This document shows, piece by piece, positions 36,401 through 44,039 of a DNA stretch of 64,000 bases. The stretch spans positions 930,001 through 994,000 of the forward strand of contig NZ_JAGSYA010000003.1 in NCBI RefSeq assembly GCF_025685395.1, in the 5' to 3' direction. The stretch comes from Terriglobus tenax. GTDB lineage: Bacteria; Acidobacteriota; Terriglobia; Terriglobales; Acidobacteriaceae. The stretch's first letter is position 1. Each line of letters starts with the position of its first letter. The translations under genes and the position numbers were made by a program. The notes beneath the pieces are model-generated. The model was not told the DNA's origin. It searched no databases and saw only the letters and a program-made list of their open reading frames with translations.

Positions 36401-36847
36401 CGCATCCAGAAGAATGTTGCTTGGCTTGATGTCGCGATGGATAACCTGGCGAGCGTGCGCGAGTGCGAGAGCATCGAGGATAGGGCGTCCAAGTGATGTG
36501 TAAAATTGATCCCAATCACGGAAGTATTCGCGCTGGAGAAGCTCGCTCAGGCTGTCTGGCATCCACTCAAAGACCAAGTAATGTCGCTTTGAATTAGGTT
36601 CAATGCCACTATCGAGAAGGCGAAGAATGTTCGGGTGGGAACAATTCTTCATGGCTTGTGTTTCGCGGCGGAAAGCCTCTGCGATGAGAGCGTCGCTCAG
36701 GACGTCAAAACGAAATACTTTGACCGCTACCTCATTATCACCCGATAAATCCATCGCTCTGTAGACATCAGCCATCCCCCCGCGCTTCGGTTGAGCATGG
36801 AGAACGTAACGATCGTTGATAATCCTCGGTAATTGCGGAGCTGTCAT
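33440..36847 (-). CDS. mkoA: serine/threonine kinase-SF1 helicase fusion, MkoA-like
   Basis: 1135 residues from the ATG at 36847, where the kinase domain begins; 178 more codons are open but have no recognisable content. The N-terminal kinase shows a Gly loop (KRGGMADVYRA), HRDIKPSNILL and DFS in place of DFG. The C-terminal Upf1-like SF1 helicase shows GPPGTGKTTF (Walker A), CIIDEASKA, GDDRQLPPF and VDAFQGREVDIVV plus LNVALSRGR. Kinase-helicase with a PLD partner is type I Mokosh. It acts presumably on RNA or R-loop-like nucleic acid during infection. Confidence 0.8.
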   Translation of the reverse strand: MTAPQLPRIINDRYVLHAQPKRGGMADVYRAMDLSGDNEVAVKVFRFDVLSDALIAEAFRRETQAMKNCSHPNILRLLDSGIEPNSKRHYLVFEWMPDSLSELLQREYFRDWDQFYTSLGRPILDALALAHARQVIHRDIKPSNILLDANGVPKLSDFSIAKLKTWHDEGYTLNQFATQLYSAPEHTTESSYSQDLFSYAVLTVRCLTNGMLEDLQGVQEALRSAPVPDEIRSELALCLSEPHERPVLGGLLLSSIDAIAEKRRHREKLRTSVHLVSSGKVTQRIRTSLGILSNEVEQAILNDLKEMPALGTGQGSAQLMELYGGEFVYRVSVGRSSADYLMLEDASHHPAASLEFRRNKAFPLHCSWSLGKPKLSLQASSTLNELLIQFQNHQAEMRLAEATARENELFDMWARTLRAKAQVESEKQPPIGFRGFEVDGSRIVFDLLEPVRDIVAGFPRHVRNRGRTVIRGEVELSSGTRLVLRVQDMDPDLKSFTGILAYDASLATIALERQTGALNAVRYQRCVRPELRNFLVFPGEVRPPDAPSTSRTFFRENLSPDKKAAVIAALGTPDVLLVEGPPGTGKTTFITEVILQTLEDNPSARILLTSQTHVALDHVIGAVQKTGRDVSTVRIGRLGDVRISSVAEGFLLENKMEEWRKEALESGRRYLQQRAELAGVSLATVNMILQLRRLMEERNRSLVLRDSITELETKLASLSSVEAELTAEERRSRTEEAKLLRDQVDVDRMSLERSKRLVLQMRQEAVAAGVPEPLLSAKEPDIERWANEKIPATPQSNLLRRLVDLHAKWEMQCGRTADFQEPILSSVQLVAGTCVGIDSSRGTRDVQFDLCIIDEASKAASTELLIPMAKARRWIIVGDDRQLPPFVDDKLIVPKLLDTYDLDEKALRDTLFTHLKNGLPDQSHVELYTQHRMTPAIGELVSHCFYDDKLKSEERVWDSRLSPVLPKPVVWITTSKLRNREETRHTPSFSNPAEVRIITQLIDSLEKQAANANATYSVGVLSGYVAQKEALERALASRMGPDRHLKIECNTVDAFQGREVDIVVYSITRSNSKHELGFLGEMRRLNVALSRGREYLVIVGDHYFCQVADDPNPVRPVIAFVQSHPKNCLLIEERA

Positions 36848-37477
36848 AAGGACATTCCATCTTTTGCTGGCAATGAAAGCTAGTGTATTCTCTCCCCGGC
36901 TGTGATTCATTCTCTTGGCCCATGCAATGGGCGTGGCCGAGGGCTCGGCATCCAATTCTTCAACCTGGGCACCACGCGCAATAAGTACTCCAGCCCACTC
37001 CAGCCGTCCCCACCGGCGAGCCCAGCCGAGCGGCGTCGACTTGAGCAGATCATCCCGCAGATCAGCCGCAGAGCGAAGCGGAATGTTTCGCTGCAGCGGC
37101 CCTGTAGTAGGGAGGGGCTTTGCCCCTCGCCTGTCTCCAGCCGCGGACGCGGCTTCCGCCACCCACCCCAGCGGGCCGTTCCTTCCCGCAACGCCCTCCC
37201 GATAGTTCCCGTGCGCTGACGCGCACCCGTGCGGAAGACAAACCTTCCTAAGGGTGGCGCCGCCCCCTCGCGCGCGCAAGGAGTCTCCCCAGGCTTCCGC
37301 GCTGCGCTTGTGCAGCCCTTCGCCCTTTCCGCTCCAGCTTTGCCTGCGCTCCAAGGGTGGGAGATCCCCCTCTCCTTGCACTTGCTACCCCCCGCCTTCG
37401 CCAGGTGGCGTTCGGCATGTACATGCCGCGTTCAACGCGGACGTGCAAAAGCAAATGCCGACAAGGAGAAGCCCACC
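36848..37477. other. gene-free leader between mkoA and the ardC-like gene
   Basis: 630 bases between divergent genes. The long minus-strand and plus-strand open frames here are artefacts of GC-rich sequence and show no family features. It contains the right copy of the direct repeat (37110-37195) and many short GC hairpins. Promoters for both directions must lie here; none is clear by eye. Confidence 0.5.
37110..37195. repeat. right copy of a direct repeat (pair with 29901-29990)
   Basis: It shares GTCTCCAGCCG, GCGGCTTCCGCC and CAGCGGGC blocks with the copy upstream of the HEPN-like gene. It lies in the leader of the ardC-like operon. Confidence 0.5.
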
Positions 37478-38386
37478 ATGAGCAGCAATGCAAACACCAC
37501 CGTCACCCCCATCGACAGCAAGAAGCCCATCACGAAACAGGAACTGATCGCCGCCAATATCAAGCTCTTGATTGAGCAGTTGGAGGCCGGACACTCCGAC
37601 GCCCTCACCCACTACCTCACGGCGATGAGCCGTTTCCATAACTACAGCTTTGGGAATGTGCTGGAGATTGCACGACAGATGCCCACGGCCACCCGCGTGG
37701 CCGGGTTCTGGACGTGGAAGAACCTTGGCCGCTCCGTCAATGCGGGAGCCAAAGGCATCCGCATCCTCGCCCCGATTGTTGGCGTTCGCCGCAAGAAGGA
37801 CGAGGAAGCGCAGAAGGACATCACCAAGCAGAATGAGCGCGTGTTGCTTGGCTTTCGCAATGCCTATGTCTTCGATATCTCGCAGACCAACGGCGTCGAC
37901 TTGCCGAATCTGCACGAGGTGAGCGGCGACCCCGGCGAGAATATCGACCGCTTGGCCGCGTTCCTGAAGAGCAAAAGCATTCAGCTTGTCTACAACGAGA
38001 CGATTGCTCCCGCTCTGGGCATGAGCTATGGCGGACGCATTGCGATTCTTCCCGGACAGTCCAAGGCCGAGGAATTTTCGACGCTCGTCCATGAGACGGC
38101 GCATGAACTCCTGCACAAGGCCGAACGCCGCACCGCGACCACCAAGACCGTTCGCGAACTGGAGGCCGAGGCCGTGGCCTTTGTCGTCGGCAAGGCCGTG
38201 GGGCTGGTGAACGGCAACGCCTCCGCCGACTATATCCAGCTTTACCAAGGCAACGCCTCACTCTTGGCCGAGAGCTTGGAGGTTATCCAGCAGACCGCCA
38301 GTGTGATTCTTGCCGCGTTGGAGCCGACCATCGCTGAAACGGAGGAGGAACCGCAGAGCGCAGCGGCAGATGAGGAGGCGGCCTAA
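37478..38386 (+). CDS. ardC: ArdC-like antirestriction protein with metallopeptidase motif
   Basis: 302 residues from the ATG at 37478 with AAGGAGAA upstream; the frame is open earlier without support. The N-terminus (LAANIKLLIEQLEAGH, then YSFGNVLEIARQMP and GFWTWKNLGRSV) is the ArdC/DUF1738 single-stranded DNA-binding domain, and LVHETAHELLHKAE (near 205) is an HExxH zinc peptidase site. ArdC proteins protect transferred single strands from restriction in the recipient. It leads an operon with a DUF6908 gene and parB, the backbone part right of the cargo. Known ArdC proteins have both parts, so the call is good. Confidence 0.8.
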   Translation: MSSNANTTVTPIDSKKPITKQELIAANIKLLIEQLEAGHSDALTHYLTAMSRFHNYSFGNVLEIARQMPTATRVAGFWTWKNLGRSVNAGAKGIRILAPIVGVRRKKDEEAQKDITKQNERVLLGFRNAYVFDISQTNGVDLPNLHEVSGDPGENIDRLAAFLKSKSIQLVYNETIAPALGMSYGGRIAILPGQSKAEEFSTLVHETAHELLHKAERRTATTKTVRELEAEAVAFVVGKAVGLVNGNASADYIQLYQGNASLLAESLEVIQQTASVILAALEPTIAETEEEPQSAAADEEAA

Positions 38387-38802
38387 TGGATACCGTTCTC
38401 CGCATCCTCCACGCCGCAGGAGGCTGGCATCACGGCCTCCACCTGCGCATCGAGAGCCCACCCTATATGGCGTTGGTCATTGAGGCGACCGACGAATCCG
38501 GCCCCTGCGGTCTCCCCGCCCTCTCGGTCTGTCACTACGGAGAGCAGAACGGCGACGCCATGCGCGACCCGGAGATGTGTTTCGAACTCGGCTTCGCCGG
38601 AGGCGCACACCTCAATCCGTTCTATTGGCGGAACGACTATGTCGGCGTCGAGCAGTGGAGCCGCTTCCTCCGTGAGGACAACTACTGCGTTCACACGCAG
38701 CTTCACGCGGAGCACGAGCGCTTCGCCAGACTGTGGGACAACAACCTGCGGCAGCAAGGCTTCGCCGAAGCCTTCGAGCGGCAGCGCAGCCAGCACGCCT
38801 AA
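38386..38802 (+). CDS. DUF6908-type small protein
   Basis: 138 residues whose ATG overlaps the ardC stop (TAATG). The sequence RIESPPYMALVIEATD, then GLPALSVCHYGEQNGDAMRDPEM, resembles small mobile-element proteins classed as DUF6908. Function is unknown. It lies between the ArdC-like and ParB genes and is probably co-translated with the first. It has no membrane segment or nucleotide motif; a conserved-looking Tyr/Glu/Asn core suggests a soluble binding protein. Confidence 0.6.
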   Translation: MDTVLRILHAAGGWHHGLHLRIESPPYMALVIEATDESGPCGLPALSVCHYGEQNGDAMRDPEMCFELGFAGGAHLNPFYWRNDYVGVEQWSRFLREDNYCVHTQLHAEHERFARLWDNNLRQQGFAEAFERQRSQHA

Positions 38803-38891
38803 CCCCGAGTTTCCCCGCCCACGGAGCGGATACAGGGTCAGCGTGTGCGCTCCACCAACCGCAAACCTCAATAGCCCACAAGGAGGGCACC

Positions 38892-40565
38892 ATGCAGGAC
38901 AGCAGCGCATTCCAATACATCGCCATCGACCAGATTCACGAGTCCACCACCAACCCCCGCCAGACCTTCGAGCAGACCAAGTTGGAAGAGCTTGCCGCGT
39001 CCATCCGCCAACATGGCCTGATCCAACCCATCACCATTCGGCCCAACGCCAGTGGCTTTGAAGTCGTTGCGGGGGCAAGGCGCTTCCGCGCCGCGCAGCT
39101 TGCCGAACTGTTTTCTCTCCCCGCCCGGATCGTTGAACTGGACGATGCCGCCGCGATGGAGTGGCAGTTGGTCGAGAATTCGCAGCGTGTCGATGTGCAC
39201 CCGTACGAGGAGGCGCAAGGCTTTCAGCGTCTCTTAGACCTACCCGGCTATGACGTGGCCGCGCTTGTCGCCAAGTCCGGCAAGAGCGCCAGCCACATCT
39301 ACGCCCGTCTCTCGCTGTTGCAACTCATCCCGGATGTTGCCCAGGCATTCGTCGACGAGCGCATCACGGCGAGTCACGCTAACCTCATCGCCCGTCTGCC
39401 GCAGGAGCATCAGGCCGAGGCCTTCGAGAACTGCTGGCGCAAGGACTGGCAGGACAAGGAAGCGCACCTGCTCCCCGCCAAGCACCTGAGCGCATGGATT
39501 CAGGCCAACCTGTATCTGAATCTTGCCGAAGCTCCCTTCGACCGCGAAGACATTACCCTCAAACCGGAGGCCGGGGCTTGCACCACCTGCCCACGGCGCA
39601 GCGGTTTCAATACCAGCCTGTTTGCCGATGTGCAGGGTGATCAGTGCCTTGACGCGCCTTGCTTTCAAGCGAAGGTGTCCGCCCACATCGACCGCGAGAT
39701 TGCGGCGCGGCCTGAACTCGTCACCATCGAGACCGCATGGCGAGCGCCGAAGGAGCAACACCCCGGAGCCTTGCAGAAACACCAGTACCGGGAACTCGAC
39801 ATCCCCGACAACCCGGACTCCGATCCGCCCTGCAGTCACACGAAATCGGCCCTCATCGTCTTCGGCAAACACGCCGGACATACGTTGACTGTCTGTGTGG
39901 ACCCCGATTGCCCGGTCCACAATCCGCGCGAAGCTGCCCGCATTGCCGCCGACCCGCCCCCCGTCATGGCTCCCCCTGCGGAGGAGGAGACGGAAGAGGA
40001 AGCAGCCCAACGTCAAGCCGACCATGAACAACGCATGGCCGAATACGCCGCCGAACAGGAGCGCAAAGGGGAGGAGCGCAAAGCCGAGTTCGAGCGCCAG
40101 CAGAAGGAGTACGAGGCCGAGCAAGCCCGCCGCGAAAAACAGCGCAAGGCGCGGATGGCCATCTTCGACCGCATCCTCGATCAGGCTCCCGCGATGTTCA
40201 CCGCTGCGCAACTTCGCGTGTTTCTGCGTTTGCTGGTCTACATCGACCCCTACAGCTTCCTTGAGGATGTGGCCAGCCACTTCGCAGGGGATGACGAGAA
40301 TCACGAACAGAACGAGCAGGAGACCGTCCTTTCCGCGCTCGAAAACACCACGGACGACAAGCTAACCAGCTTCGCCCTGCGTTTCGCCTTGACCGATCAT
40401 CGCGGCATCCCGCGCGACACCGACCCCGACTTGCTCTCGGAAGCCCAAGCCGCATTCGCTCCAGTCCCAGCCAAACCCAAGAAAGCCAGCAGACCCAAAC
40501 CCACTTCTGCCGTTGCCAAACCACCGTCGAAGATAACAGCCACGAAGAAACAGAAAGCCGCCTAA
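38892..40565 (+). CDS. parB: ParB/Spo0J-family partition or regulatory protein
   Basis: 557 residues from the ATG at 38892 with AAGGAGGG upstream. It has the ParB N-terminal domain (INPRQTF-like NPRQTFEQTKLEELAASI, GARRFRAAQLAEL box, ENSQRVDVHPYEEA) and HTH (KSASHIYARLSLLQLI). The middle holds cysteines (CTTCPRRSGF, DQCLDAPCF) that may bind a metal, and a charged coiled coil spans about 360-430. There is no parA nearby, so it could serve transcription or DNA protection of a conjugative element instead of classical partition. A strong terminator follows. Confidence 0.85.
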   Translation: MQDSSAFQYIAIDQIHESTTNPRQTFEQTKLEELAASIRQHGLIQPITIRPNASGFEVVAGARRFRAAQLAELFSLPARIVELDDAAAMEWQLVENSQRVDVHPYEEAQGFQRLLDLPGYDVAALVAKSGKSASHIYARLSLLQLIPDVAQAFVDERITASHANLIARLPQEHQAEAFENCWRKDWQDKEAHLLPAKHLSAWIQANLYLNLAEAPFDREDITLKPEAGACTTCPRRSGFNTSLFADVQGDQCLDAPCFQAKVSAHIDREIAARPELVTIETAWRAPKEQHPGALQKHQYRELDIPDNPDSDPPCSHTKSALIVFGKHAGHTLTVCVDPDCPVHNPREAARIAADPPPVMAPPAEEETEEEAAQRQADHEQRMAEYAAEQERKGEERKAEFERQQKEYEAEQARREKQRKARMAIFDRILDQAPAMFTAAQLRVFLRLLVYIDPYSFLEDVASHFAGDDENHEQNEQETVLSALENTTDDKLTSFALRFALTDHRGIPRDTDPDLLSEAQAAFAPVPAKPKKASRPKPTSAVAKPPSKITATKKQKAA

Positions 40566-40577
40566 TCTATTCCCTCT

Positions 40578-40606
40578 GGCCCCGGATTCGTCCGGGGCCG
40601 TTTTGT
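40578..40606 (+). terminator. terminator of the ardC-parB operon
   Basis: A perfect 9-base stem GGCCCCGGA (40578-40586) with loop TTCG and TCCGGGGCC (40591-40599) is followed by GTTTTGT, a textbook intrinsic terminator 13 bases after the parB stop. Confidence 0.85.
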
Positions 40607-40631
40607 CTCCCGTGTCGTTTCCAAATTGCGG

Positions 40632-40658
40632 CGGGAGAAACCGCTTCGGTTTCTCCCG
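40632..40658. repeat. perfect hairpin downstream of the ardC-parB operon
   Basis: The 12-base arms CGGGAGAAACCG and CGGTTTCTCCCG pair perfectly over a CTT loop. It lies between the convergent parB and minus-strand relaxosome-paralogue genes and could terminate the latter or act as a second terminator. Confidence 0.6.
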
Positions 40659-40711
40659 GCCCTCATCCCGCTTACCTCTCGGCCCCCGCTCGCCGGCTGC
40701 GCGGCAAAGAG

Positions 40712-41266
40712 TCAAGTTCCTCCTCTTTGCAATCTTTCCCTTGACTGCCGAGCAACCGGAGGAGTCGCCCCGTGCGGCTCGGAAACTGCATTGGTCGGCT
40801 CATGACTTCCCACCGTCCGCCCTCCATCAGCCAGGAACTCCGCCAGCAACTTCCGGGCGCTTTCGAGCTTGCGAGCGTCTGCTTGGTCGCGGATTCGGAG
40901 GACGGAGTCTGGGAGCAGATGCTTGCCCTCGCCGTTCGCCTGCGCGGTTGCGTGGAAGAGATTCAGGAGCATGTATCGGGTGGCCGACACCTCCGAGAGC
41001 AACAGCTCATTAGGGCCCGCCAGACGTAGCCGGGCCGTCTGGAACGCCAGATCGCGGAGCCATTCGGCGAGCGATTTGCCGTCGCGCGAAGCGGCGGCTT
41101 CGACCTCACGCAGCTCCTCCGGCGTAAGCCTCGTTGCTATGGTTTCGGCGCGAAGAGTAGGGCGAGTGTCGTCGTTCAACGACGCGGGAGGATCAACCGG
41201 AACCGGGATGCGGGGAGTATCCATGGGAGGCCCGCCCTCAAAAGCAGAGTGCCTCCACTCGCTCAT
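40712..41266 (-). CDS. second relaxosome accessory protein (paralogue of 6979-7392)
   Basis: 184 residues; an alternative ATG at 41224 (170 residues) has GAGG nearby, so the start is uncertain. The core LTPEELREVEAAASRDGKSL, then EWLRDLAF and SATRYMLLNLF, parallels the 137-residue protein at 6979-7392 (HAEQQELQEAARRCGKSL, EWSRDTLL, ATRMLLVNL). Both genes are headed by GTTTAC boxes. The role in the relaxosome or in regulating transfer is inferred from this pairing. It lies convergent to the ardC-parB operon. Confidence 0.6.
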   Translation of the reverse strand: MSEWRHSAFEGGPPMDTPRIPVPVDPPASLNDDTRPTLRAETIATRLTPEELREVEAAASRDGKSLAEWLRDLAFQTARLRLAGPNELLLSEVSATRYMLLNLFHATAQANGEGKHLLPDSVLRIRDQADARKLESARKLLAEFLADGGRTVGSHEPTNAVSEPHGATPPVARQSRERLQRGGT

Positions 41267-41318
41267 CCAGTCAAGCCCCGGAATCGTGCGTAGCGTGTAA
41301 GGTATGCCTATTTAATGC

Positions 41319-41379
41319 GTTTACGCGACAGCATGAAACACAGCCCATACGCGTTTACATATGTAAACAGCTATGGGCT
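41319..41379. promoter_or_regulatory. nested palindrome with GTTTAC boxes
   Basis: AGCCCATA (41342-41349) and TATGGGCT (41372-41379) flank the perfect palindrome GTTTACATATGTAAAC (41353-41368), giving a 38-base nested structure. A further GTTTAC lies at 41319-41324. It lies upstream of the minus-strand paralogue gene and shares its core with the operator at 6884-6962. Confidence 0.6.
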
Positions 41380-41512
41380 AAGTGTTTGAAATTCATCGTG
41401 TTCACCGACAGAGAGCAGCGGTTTCTCGCAGTTCCCAAATGGGGGTAAGATGTCGGCTCTTCTCCCGCCGCAAAGCAGCGTACCTCAGAAGTTGCCAGGC
41501 ACGAAGTTGCGA

Positions 41513-41529
41513 GTCGCAAAGTTTGCGAC
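41513..41529. promoter_or_regulatory. palindrome upstream of the first sigma factor
   Basis: GTCGCAAA-G-TTTGCGAC is perfect over 17 bases, about 120 bases upstream of the sigma gene in an otherwise gene-free stretch (41380-41650). It may be an operator of the sigma/anti-sigma operon or of a transcript leaving it. Confidence 0.4.
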
Positions 41530-41650
41530 GTTTCGCCGAAGACGAAAATATTTCTCAGGACCTCTATAAAAACGAGCTGCTCGATTGTTCTTACTGCAAG
41601 CGGAACCAAATACCTGGCCGTAGGGCTTGAGTTGGAGGGCATAGCAGAGG

Positions 41651-42271
41651 ATGGTTAGTCGCATGAGTTTGGCCATGTTGTTGATGGCACAATTCGCAGG
41701 CAACGGCGACAACGCCATCCGACACGGGATGTTGGGTATCTTTTCGCTCGAAGAGCATGGGGGCCTAAGGCAGGGATCGAACATTGTTGAGCTGTACGAC
41801 GAACTGCGTCCCTCTCTCTACGGATACCTGATCTGTCTTGGGCTGACACCGTATGAAGCTGACGACATCATCCAGGAAGCCTTCCTGAGTCTCTTCCAGC
41901 ATCTCGAAGGAAGCGGAAAAACCGAAAATCTGCGCGGCTGGGTCTTCCGCGTTGCGCATAATCTCTCCCGCAATCTCCAGCGACGCGAACGCCGTCTCGT
42001 ATCCGACACTCGCGCCGAAGGCGAACAGGCGACTCTGGAACTGCCCGATGCAGCCCTCAACCCAGAGGACAGCTATCTCTGGAAAGAACATCTGGAGCGG
42101 TTGGATATTGCCCTCGCCCAGCTCACGGAACAACAACGCCAATGCCTGCACCTACGCGCCGAAGGACTGCGTTATCGAGAGATAGCGACAGCGCTGGGCG
42201 TCGGCGTCTCTCGTGTCCCCCAACTGCTACAGCGCGCGATGGTGCGCATCATGGACGAACTCTATGGGTAA
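41651..42271 (+). CDS. ECF sigma factor (module 1)
   Basis: 206 residues. Region 2 is visible as YDELRPSLYGYLICLGL, then DDIIQEAFLSLFQHLE and RGWVFRVAHNLSRN (about 45-110), and region 4 as TEQQRQCLHLRAEGLRYREI with a helix-turn-helix (about 155-195). It is the extracytoplasmic-function type. Its stop overlaps the start of the zinc-finger anti-sigma gene. The receptor and S9 hydrolase follow in the same direction, so it probably responds to receptor occupancy, as FecI-type systems do. The start is uncertain; an ATG 12 bases later is also possible. Confidence 0.88.
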   Translation: MVSRMSLAMLLMAQFAGNGDNAIRHGMLGIFSLEEHGGLRQGSNIVELYDELRPSLYGYLICLGLTPYEADDIIQEAFLSLFQHLEGSGKTENLRGWVFRVAHNLSRNLQRRERRLVSDTRAEGEQATLELPDAALNPEDSYLWKEHLERLDIALAQLTEQQRQCLHLRAEGLRYREIATALGVGVSRVPQLLQRAMVRIMDELYG

Positions 42272-43991
42272 TCTCTTCAATAAATTCTGGAGGATGTCGC
42301 GCGAGCATGTTGGCGAAGATGTCCTCCTCAGTCTGCTGGACGGAGAACTGTCGACCTCGCAGACAAAGAACGTGCAAAAACATCTGGAACGCTGCTGGAC
42401 CTGTCGCGCGCGCCGCGATCAGCTCGAAAAGACCATTGGAAGTTTTGTGGGCTATCGGAAGCAGCTGATCAGGCCCTACATGCCCCCACCTCCGCGCGGA
42501 CGCGAGATGTTCCTTGCCAGCCTCGATGAACTAACTAGGGCCAGGAGGCGGCCCTGGTACTCAGGACCGTTGCACACTCTCCGACGATTCACCCCACAAA
42601 CTATGAGTCCAATCATTGCCAGTTCGCTCGTCGTGGGAGTGGCTGCCGTTCTTCTGCTCCTCATTTGGCAACGCGGTCGTCCACCCGTTTCAGCACACCA
42701 GCTTCTTGCGAAGGCTCAGGTGTGGGACATACAGCCCTCCCCGGCAGTGCCGTCCGTGGTCGTGTATCAGAAGGTTCAAATACGCACGAAGGCAAAGAAG
42801 CTGGAACGTGCGATCTATCGTGACGTCTCTGGAAAGCGCAAACCGCGTACAGTTGCCCTCGATGCGACCGACCGGGCGATCCAGCGGGAAGTTGAACTGG
42901 CTGGAGTGAACTGGCAGGAACCGCTCTCTGCTGCCAGCTTCCGGGATTGGCATGACCGTCAGCCTGTGTTCTCCGACAAGATCACGCGTACTGGCGACCG
43001 TCTTCTTACGCTGACTACGTCGTTGCCGTCGGGATCAGTTGCGAGTGAATCGTTGACGGTTCGCAACAACGACTTCCATCCGGTAGGGCGGACGATTGAA
43101 CTGCGGGATGACGACCGTATTGAGATAGCGGAACTCAACTATGCCGTCCTGGGCTGGAATGAAGTCAACCAGGCGCTCTTCGAGCCACTGCACTCTGGTG
43201 CTCCTGTAGTGGCAGCTATTCATCTGCCGACGGTTCTGAGTCCAGAGCAACTGGACCTTGCTGAACTACAAGCCCGTCTTGTCCTCAATCGCCTCAATGC
43301 GGACTCGACAGAGCAACTTGACTTCTCTCGGTCGAACACATCGGTTCAGATCAAGGGCATTGTGGAAAGCACACAGCGCAGGAATGCCCTGGTGGCCCAG
43401 CTCCGGCTTGTGCCGCATGTCATTCCGGCGATCTTCAGTGTCGAAGAACTCAGTGCTCCTAGAGATTCCACGTCAAGGGCCTCTGGGGTCAAGGCGTATT
43501 CCATGGTGGGGCAGCCATCTCCGCTGGAACAGTTCTTCAAGACACATGGCAGAGGTCAGGACGCAGTAAGTCAGATCTCCCAGAAACTCCTTGATGCCGC
43601 CGCTTCGGTCAGGCAGGAGAGCAGCGCAATCCACGATCTACTCGAACGCTTCTCATCGGATGCAAACCTCGGCGATTCAGGAAGAGCAGCTTTAAACGAA
43701 CTGATCCATAGTCACGCGACAAAGCTCCAGGCAGCCCTTGACGCTGAAGATCGTGTGATCGAGGACAGCGTGCCACTTGCGCATGCCGCTCGTCCGTTAT
43801 CCCCAATGGCGGAGAGTACTCCAACAGGTCTTCGAGCCTTCGGAGATCACAACATGGCTCTCTGTCGAGAGTTCATTACCGGCAGTGATCGTACGTCACG
43901 TCCTGCTGAAGCTATTGCTTCCGATCTTCTTGCTTCCTCGGCGCAGTTGCGGACGCTGCTCCGCAGTATTTCAAGCAACAGCAAAACCTGA
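42264..43991 (+). CDS. zinc-finger anti-sigma factor with large periplasmic domain (module 1)
   Basis: 575 residues from the ATG at 42264, overlapping the sigma stop; 42294 is an alternative. The cytoplasmic head carries a ZAS motif (HVGEDVLLSLLDGELS, then KHLERCWTCRAR), followed by one membrane segment (IIASSLVVGVAAVLLLLI, about 113-130) and about 440 periplasmic residues rich in Ala/Leu/Ser. The head should hold the sigma factor; the periplasmic part could read receptor signal. It is far larger than the module 2 anti-sigma, which has a coiled coil. Confidence 0.8.
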   Translation: MGNLFNKFWRMSREHVGEDVLLSLLDGELSTSQTKNVQKHLERCWTCRARRDQLEKTIGSFVGYRKQLIRPYMPPPPRGREMFLASLDELTRARRRPWYSGPLHTLRRFTPQTMSPIIASSLVVGVAAVLLLLIWQRGRPPVSAHQLLAKAQVWDIQPSPAVPSVVVYQKVQIRTKAKKLERAIYRDVSGKRKPRTVALDATDRAIQREVELAGVNWQEPLSAASFRDWHDRQPVFSDKITRTGDRLLTLTTSLPSGSVASESLTVRNNDFHPVGRTIELRDDDRIEIAELNYAVLGWNEVNQALFEPLHSGAPVVAAIHLPTVLSPEQLDLAELQARLVLNRLNADSTEQLDFSRSNTSVQIKGIVESTQRRNALVAQLRLVPHVIPAIFSVEELSAPRDSTSRASGVKAYSMVGQPSPLEQFFKTHGRGQDAVSQISQKLLDAAASVRQESSAIHDLLERFSSDANLGDSGRAALNELIHSHATKLQAALDAEDRVIEDSVPLAHAARPLSPMAESTPTGLRAFGDHNMALCREFITGSDRTSRPAEAIASDLLASSAQLRTLLRSISSNSKT

Positions 43992-44039
43992 TCCCAGGTT
44001 CCACCAGCATCGCCAAAAAACCAACAGGAGCACGACATC

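Noticed and set aside
36848-37381. Extension of the kinase-helicase frame by 178 residues
   Set aside because: The sequence is GC-rich filler with Arg/Gly/Ala bias, overlaps the direct repeat, and the kinase domain starts at the later ATG.
41355-41642. Small open frames on both strands before the first sigma gene
   Set aside because: Neither has a ribosome site or recognisable content, and palindromes lie inside them.
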